A stretch of DNA of 11,498 bases, from NCBI GenBank assembly GCA_900128395.1, contig LT649927.1:1-11498 (forward strand), read 5' to 3'. Below the pieces are notes generated by a model. It saw nothing but the letters and a program-made list of their open reading frames with translations. It did no database searches and was not told the origin of the DNA. The first letter of the stretch is position 1; each line of letters begins with the position of its first letter. The translations under genes and the position numbers were made by a program. Source of the stretch: Stramenopiles sp. TOSAG23-2. Its lineage: Eukaryota; Sar. This document shows, piece after piece, positions 8,501 to 11,498 of the stretch.

Positions 8501-10132
8501 ATTACGTTTGATCTCAAATGATGTATCAAACATAGATTCTAAAACCGTAGCTTCTTCTTCTAACAATTCCATGTCTTCTTCATCATCTTCACCATCTTCC
8601 GGATTTTCAACGATATTAGTAACTTGAACTATTTTTTCATTGTATAATTCAATAAGAGCTTTTAAATGATCGTTATTATTACGCTGTAGATATGTTTTAA
8701 TATCTTCAATGTTAAAACCGTATTTGTATAGAAATTCTTCTTGCATAGTACCATTGAATGTTTCAATATTATTCTTTTTTTGATTCTTAAATTTATTATT
8801 TTTACCCATATGCACAACATCTAATTGTTTTCCTTTTGCAGCAAATTGTTGTGGTAAATTGTTCTCATCAACGTTTAAACATAGCCAATCTAAAGTGTCA
8901 TCAAATGTTTCGCATGAATTTTTAAATGCTTTGCTTATATCATTTTCTAGGAATCCTAATTTAATCAATTTTTTTTTAATTTTGTTATTATCAACAACAG
9001 TCGTGGCTTCATTACTATTTTCATTCGTTGTCACATTTAACGATTCCATGGATGAAGATATAATATTTGTAATTGATCCATTTTTTAAAATGTTTTCTAC
9101 ATACTTTCTATTTTTTTCATTCATAAATACAGGAGCATCTGGATTTGACCTTTCTTTTTGTTCTCGTAAGTTTTTCTTCTTGCTCCTTTCTTCTTGTTTT
9201 TTAATATGATGTTGCTCCCTTTCTTTTTTAGATACAAATTTTAAGGAAGATGATACCTTCACGGTTGCACTAGCATCAATGACTGTTCGCTTCTTTGACT
9301 TTAAATTTACTTGCGAGCGTTCTTCGCCGCCAGCATTTCCACAGCGTCGACATTTTGCTCTATCGGCATAATTATTCATCCCACAACTACTGCAATTCCA
9401 TTGTTGTTTTTCACCAATATTGTTAATACTGTTGTTGTTATTGTCGTTGTTGTTACTTTTATTATTATTATTATCTTCTGATGATGATGGGCCTTTCCTC
9501 GTTTTCTTTTTCTTTATTGATGCCTCTTCAAGGGCTTGTTTTTCAGCTTCTTTCTTTGCTTCCTCTTCCTCTAATTTAATTTTCCATGCAGGCTTTTTCT
9601 TTCCTTTTTTATTCAAAGTACCACCATCGTCTTTTGGCGTTTTATCTTCACGGCCAACAAGTTGTAACCACATAGTTCGATATGGCTCTGGTAACTTTCG
9701 TTCATGTGGTATTTTATCTCCTAAATGTTTCAATGCTAATAATGATACAGCATGTTGTGCTTCTAACATAGAGGAAAAACCTTGTTCTGTCAAAAATTTT
9801 AATGATTTTTCCGGTTTTTTGGGGTCTGGTAATGTTAACCATGCACGATTCGAACCAGATCCTCCAGGCTGTGCTGGTTTTCCATTTGCTCTACTCCAAT
9901 ATGGTTTTGGTCTTTTCGAACGGTTTGTCCATTCATGAATTAATTGTTTTGGCGTACGTTGCCATTCTTTCATTTCAATACCAGAGATTACGATGGTTCC
10001 TTTACCAACTTTCGTGCTACCGGCACCATTTTGACGGTGACCGCGTGGTGGTCTTGTTTTCTTTACTGGAGCTGGTGGATTCTTATCGTCTTTCTTTTTT
10101 GGTGCATTATTTTTTTTATTTTTTTTCACCAT
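5528..10132 (-). CDS. DHX57/DHX29-type DExH-box RNA helicase with RanBP2 finger, UBA-like and RWD domains
   Basis: A 1534-residue intronless frame ending in TAA. A basic N-tail (1-47) precedes a conserved region at about 56-158 that resembles the dsRNA-binding-like N-terminus of DHX29, DHX57 and yeast YLR419W. A charged helical stretch and Asn-rich tract end near 241. A RanBP2-type zinc finger follows (W245, C247, C250, C261, C264), then UBA-like motifs near 387-425 and 463-500, and an acid-led RWD domain at about 520-650. The helicase core has Walker A GETGCGKT (752-759), TQPRR (784-788), DEVH (853-856), SAT (885-887), TNVAETSIT (1060-1068) and QRRGRAGR (1107-1114). An HA2 region (about 1145-1260) and OB-fold (about 1330-1482) complete it. 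All catalytic motifs are intact, so it should be an active ATP-dependent RNA-remodelling enzyme. A translation or ribosome-linked role is inferred from DHX29, where it is established. Asn/Ser-rich insertions lie at 926-972 and 1380-1413. I cannot choose between DHX57 and DHX29 orthology. Confidence 0.95.
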   Translation of the reverse strand: MVKKNKKNNAPKKKDDKNPPAPVKKTRPPRGHRQNGAGSTKVGKGTIVISGIEMKEWQRTPKQLIHEWTNRSKRPKPYWSRANGKPAQPGGSGSNRAWLTLPDPKKPEKSLKFLTEQGFSSMLEAQHAVSLLALKHLGDKIPHERKLPEPYRTMWLQLVGREDKTPKDDGGTLNKKGKKKPAWKIKLEEEEAKKEAEKQALEEASIKKKKTRKGPSSSEDNNNNKSNNNDNNNNSINNIGEKQQWNCSSCGMNNYADRAKCRRCGNAGGEERSQVNLKSKKRTVIDASATVKVSSSLKFVSKKEREQHHIKKQEERSKKKNLREQKERSNPDAPVFMNEKNRKYVENILKNGSITNIISSSMESLNVTTNENSNEATTVVDNNKIKKKLIKLGFLENDISKAFKNSCETFDDTLDWLCLNVDENNLPQQFAAKGKQLDVVHMGKNNKFKNQKKNNIETFNGTMQEEFLYKYGFNIEDIKTYLQRNNNDHLKALIELYNEKIVQVTNIVENPEDGEDDEEDMELLEEEATVLESMFDTSFEIKRNTVSDTMEKVLSIELNDLEKSKNTKGLLEMYLPTGFRYPTNSPIILLSSSSWSSEQALHIQNALARDIVKPLKGELVMYECSLWAQSDELDNNLKAATTAGKNATSTFKQTVTETKNNISGETNVSKKKKINQRNNRNNTKRNHHHHQQMSKSEMEKLSKQLLSEINEKKQNNSKYKDMQQIRSRLPAHKQANEVVSSVMKNQVVLISGETGCGKTTQIPQFIMDDYINKGNGGRLNIICTQPRRLAAIGVAERVAQEQCCPLGDTIGYQIRMDSKRSKKTRLTFVTTGILLRRLHGDRDLKGVTHIIVDEVHERDVDTDFLLAIMREVLKTRKDLKLILMSATMDANLFVKYFGGGCPVIKIPGFVHPIKEYYLEDILQYFSSEEYNNNMSLKKQEEILAMNDNTYINDGSSSMMNKNSKNSNKVQSKCDYDLLAKTILYADAIGLKTNDDGAILVFMSGTAEINKCMEAIKRVANYQGISNRLWILPLHGSLTSYDQSMVFRHPPKGKRKIVVSTNVAETSITIDDCVFVVDSGRMKEMQYDPFNRMSLLVETWVSKANARQRRGRAGRVRPGHCLKMYTRKMLNNSPAHQSPEMHRVPLERLCLMVRSLQLGKPKYFLGQVIEPPKTESIISAVRHLKGLRAFGDKAELTPLGHHLASMPVDAQIGKMLIYGAILRCTSQILTIAASMCTRSPFLKDDVANEAKRNFSGNLMSDHIVLLRAYDGWLDADNKRNYCKEHGLHYEGMRTIRDLRKQLGIALADAGFVERSSMKQIVLKHNDSEDESKHYNVLKAAICAGLYPNIVKVKLPQKRYQEVSGGAFEKDSKAKEIQFYTGSSNSNNTAGNNNSTNDKDKNNNKISTNNSTTNNRVFLHPASCMFTKGSRSYRVPWLVYYQKVQTSKVFLRDATMVPAYALLLFGGRIDVLHERGKIVIDKWMYFQAPARVGVLVRELRKSLDLLLTSKIENPSISISDSPIIDAIQVLLKANGL

Positions 10133-10220
10133 GATTTATACTAGTAACTTACAACAATACAAAAATTTCAATATATTTAATATTTATTTGGCAATGAAAC
10201 ACAATACAAAATGTTTATTG

Positions 10221-10249
10221 AAAAAAAAAAGCAAAAGAAGGGGGGGGGG
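10221..10249. repeat. A10 tract followed by G10 tract
   Basis: Ten A residues at 10221-10230 are followed by a short purine-rich link and ten G residues at 10240-10249, almost entirely purine on the plus strand. It is about 90-120 bases upstream of the helicase start. A ten-base G run stands out in such AT-rich DNA and could stall polymerases or form unusual structure. Its exact length is also prone to sequencing error. Confidence 0.85.
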
Positions 10250-10751
10250 AGACCTTGTTATATTATTATATTTACAACAATTGTGTTTAATTAATTTATT
10301 ATATATTGAATACGTAAAATATAAATATGAAAAGAAAAAGACGACACGCACACAACACAACAAAACGCAAAGAGCTGGTTAAATTCTATATTACACTTTT
10401 ATTACCCAGGTCCACCCACACATGTTGCACATCATGATGGACCATGTGGACTGATGATGATTATTTTTTGAGATTTTTTATGGTGGGACGAGCCTCTAAA
10501 TACCTTAAATAGACGATCTGGGAATCAGCGTCTATCACATTCTCATTGGTTGAAAATTGAAAAAAAGATTTTTGTCCACATCACATCGAATATTCTTACA
10601 AAAATGCTGCCTCGAGAGGCATAGACGAATTTTGCTAACGCTATGGGCATATTATTAGGCACCAGCCGTATTCCGGCCACACAATTTTATATTTTGAAAA
10701 AAAATATCTTATACACTGGACATATATCTGGATATGGTATACAATGTGAAA

Positions 10752-10759
10752 TATAAAAG
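10752..10759 (+). promoter_or_regulatory. TATA box of the small secreted-protein gene
   Basis: TATAAAAG is a textbook TATA-box match, 100 bases before the start codon at 10859. Transcription would be expected to start about 30 bases downstream, near 10785, giving an A-rich leader of about 75 bases. It is the only canonical TATA box I can place sensibly in the window, and it may point to strong or regulated expression. That last step is inference. Confidence 0.5.
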
Positions 10760-10858
10760 GCAAATGGGAGATACAAGAAAAGAAACAAAAGATAATACAT
10801 TGAAAAACAAATACAAAGAGAAAAACTACAAACAAAAAGAAAAAAAAACGAAATAAAA

Positions 10859-11104
10859 ATGAAATTGACATATGTGTTATTATTAGCAATTGCATTGGCA
10901 ATCAATGTAAATGCGCAAGGTGAAGAACAAGCAGTACCATTGACAACAGCTGAAGAAGCTGCTTCAAAATCGGATGAACAAAAAGGTGCTGATGCAGCAG
11001 CAGCGGCTGAAGGTAAAACTGCTGAAGGATTACAAAAGGATTTCGAAGAATATAAAAAAGCAGTTGCAGATGCAGAAGCAAAAGCAGCAGAAGAGAAAAA
11101 ATAA
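10859..11104 (+). CDS. Small secreted Ala/acid-rich protein, unknown function
   Basis: An 81-residue frame ending in TAA. Residues 1-19 form a classic signal peptide: Lys2, a hydrophobic core of Leu, Val, Ile and Ala, and a VNA cleavage site before Gln20. The mature chain of 62 residues has 17 Ala, 16 Asp or Glu and 9 Lys, no Cys, no Trp and one Pro. It should be strongly acidic and mostly helical. The last 30 residues alternate charged and Ala positions like a single helix or short coiled coil. No ER-retention or membrane anchor is visible, so export is likely. A TATA box and A-rich leader upstream and an AATAAA downstream support a real transcription unit. I do not recognise the family. Lack of disulphides argues against Cys-knit secreted peptides. 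It could be a wall, matrix or mineral-associated peptide, but nothing here proves that. Confidence 0.75.
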   Translation: MKLTYVLLLAIALAINVNAQGEEQAVPLTTAEEAASKSDEQKGADAAAAAEGKTAEGLQKDFEEYKKAVADAEAKAAEEKK

Positions 11105-11240
11105 ATGGATCTTTCGTTGAACAAAGTATCTATTTTAACCAAAATATACCTAAGGTAAATACTTTTTGGACGTAAAAAAAAAAGCGGGGGAAGCAAAGTA
11201 AAACCAAAAGAAAATTGAGAGAAAAAATGTTATTTTTTAG

Positions 11241-11246
11241 AATAAA
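11241..11246 (+). terminator. Candidate poly(A) signal of the small secreted-protein gene
   Basis: AATAAA lies 137 bases after the stop codon and is followed by TA-rich sequence. The position is plausible. The hexamer alone is weak evidence in AT-rich DNA. Confidence 0.4.
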
Positions 11247-11352
11247 AAATATGACATTTTATAATATTACCACATCAGTTACGAGTATTATTCATAATAA
11301 TTTTATTAAAAATATTAAAATATTACACACATTATATAATACTCAATGTTTA

Positions 11353-11375
11353 TTATATACGAAGTTCGTATATAA
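11353..11375. repeat. 23-base perfect palindrome
   Basis: Two 11-base arms (TTATATACGAA and its reverse complement) flank a single central G at 11364. It sits just before repeat R2 and past the 3' end of the small gene. A similar imperfect version, ATACGAAGCGTATATA at 634-649, lies past the 3' end of the Kelch/EGF gene. Confidence 0.85.
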
Positions 11376-11398
11376 ATATCGTGTTTAGCCTCACCGCT

Positions 11399-11498
11399 AT
11401 CGAGTGAACCCGACGTTCAGCGCGTTCAACGTTCGAACATGTTGGAAGGATAGAAACCTACTTGTGCTTGTAGAGTATTAGTTTGCAGAGGTGCATTA
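11399..11498. repeat. Repeat R2, right member (cut by window edge)
   Basis: It carries the same ordered blocks as 240-310: ATCGAGTG, then ACCTACTTGTGCTT, TAGAGTATTAG and TTGCRGNGGYGCAT. It has a longer spacer between the first two blocks, rich in GTTC/GAAC motifs. The orientation is the same as the left member. The window ends inside the copy, so its full extent is unknown. Confidence 0.8.

Larger units (their letters stand above)
10133..10858. promoter_or_regulatory. Divergent promoter region, helicase and small secreted protein
   Basis: This 726-bp gap holds the promoters of two divergent genes. Near the helicase start are two CAATACAAA motifs (10155-10163, 10202-10210) and an A10 run followed closely by a G10 run. 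The middle part, about 10400-10680, is less AT-rich. It contains a palindrome cluster (10410-10451), a hairpin-forming segment (10511-10533), an inverted CCAAT core (ATTGG near 10545) and a 4-bp stem with CGAG loop (GCCTCGAGAGGC, 10609-10620). A TATA box for the small gene lies at 10752-10759, followed by an A-rich leader. I see no further gene and no tRNA. Confidence 0.6.
11105..11498. other. Right flank: 3' region of small gene and repeat
   Basis: After the small gene come a possible 3' UTR, an A-run followed by GCGGGGGAAGC near 11174-11191, an AATAAA candidate, an AT-rich stretch, a perfect palindrome and then repeat R2. No gene of its own is visible. Minus-strand frames here are low-complexity antisense reads of the small gene and its leader. 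Confidence 0.65.

Noticed and set aside
9420-9938. 172-codon plus-strand frame antisense to the helicase N-terminus
   Set aside because: The Leu- and Phe-rich product is the complement of Asn-, Lys- and Glu-rich helicase codons. It has no independent support.
10147-10152. GTAAGT donor-like motif on the minus strand, just upstream of the helicase start
   Set aside because: No suitable acceptor lies before the ATG, and the basic N-terminus following that ATG reads as a normal continuation of the conserved domain.
10687-11196. 169-codon minus-strand frame covering the small secreted gene
   Set aside because: It is poly-Ala, Ser and Phe sequence arising as the complement of the plus-strand gene and its A-rich leader. 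The plus-strand frame has a signal peptide, a TATA box and a poly(A) candidate.
11380-11450. Possible tRNA B-box-like sequence (GGGTTCACTCGAT on the minus strand)
   Set aside because: The flanking bases do not form a T-arm stem, and no acceptor or anticodon arm could be built around it.
1-11498. Bacterial-type defence system, CRISPR array or operon
   Set aside because: The genes are eukaryotic, alternately oriented and separated by promoter or terminator gaps. There is no regularly spaced repeat-spacer structure.

Overview
The window is nuclear DNA from an AT-rich, gene-dense, intron-poor eukaryote. All four genes I accept are uninterrupted reading frames with typical eukaryotic products: an ENY2/SUS1 transcription and mRNA-export factor, a DHX57/DHX29-type DExH RNA helicase, a Kelch/EGF membrane protein and a small secreted protein. 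TAA and TAG both act as stops, so the code looks standard. The Cys-Ser-Gly-His-Gly EGF modules, Asn-rich tracts, lack of introns and small Ala/acid-rich secreted protein suggest a protist. A stramenopile alga such as a diatom is my best guess, but it is weakly supported, and an oomycete or amoebozoan is not excluded.

Layout: bases 1-686 are non-coding repeat sequence, with a unit of about 90 bp present twice at a 342-bp spacing, palindromes and a CT tract. The Kelch/EGF gene lies on the minus strand at 687-3896. It diverges from the ENY2 gene (4692-5000, plus) across a 795-bp shared promoter region. ENY2 converges on the large helicase gene (5528-10132, minus) across 527 bp that holds poly(A)-type signals for both. 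The helicase gene diverges from a small secreted-protein gene (10859-11104, plus) across 726 bp containing a canonical TATA box for the small gene. The last 100 bases carry a diverged relative of the left-end repeat in the same orientation, so the four genes sit between two members of one repeat family.

The genes do not form an operon or one pathway. ENY2 (nucleus, SAGA deubiquitinase and TREX-2) and the helicase (RNA remodelling, possibly translation) are housekeeping. The Kelch/EGF protein and the small protein enter the secretory route. I found no defence system, CRISPR array, tRNA, rRNA or recognisable transposase. The less ordinary content is the repeat bracket, the two secretory-route proteins of unfamiliar architecture, the domain set of the helicase, a recurring CAATACAAA motif next to three start codons, a possible intron in the 5' leader of ENY2, and several palindromes beside gene ends.
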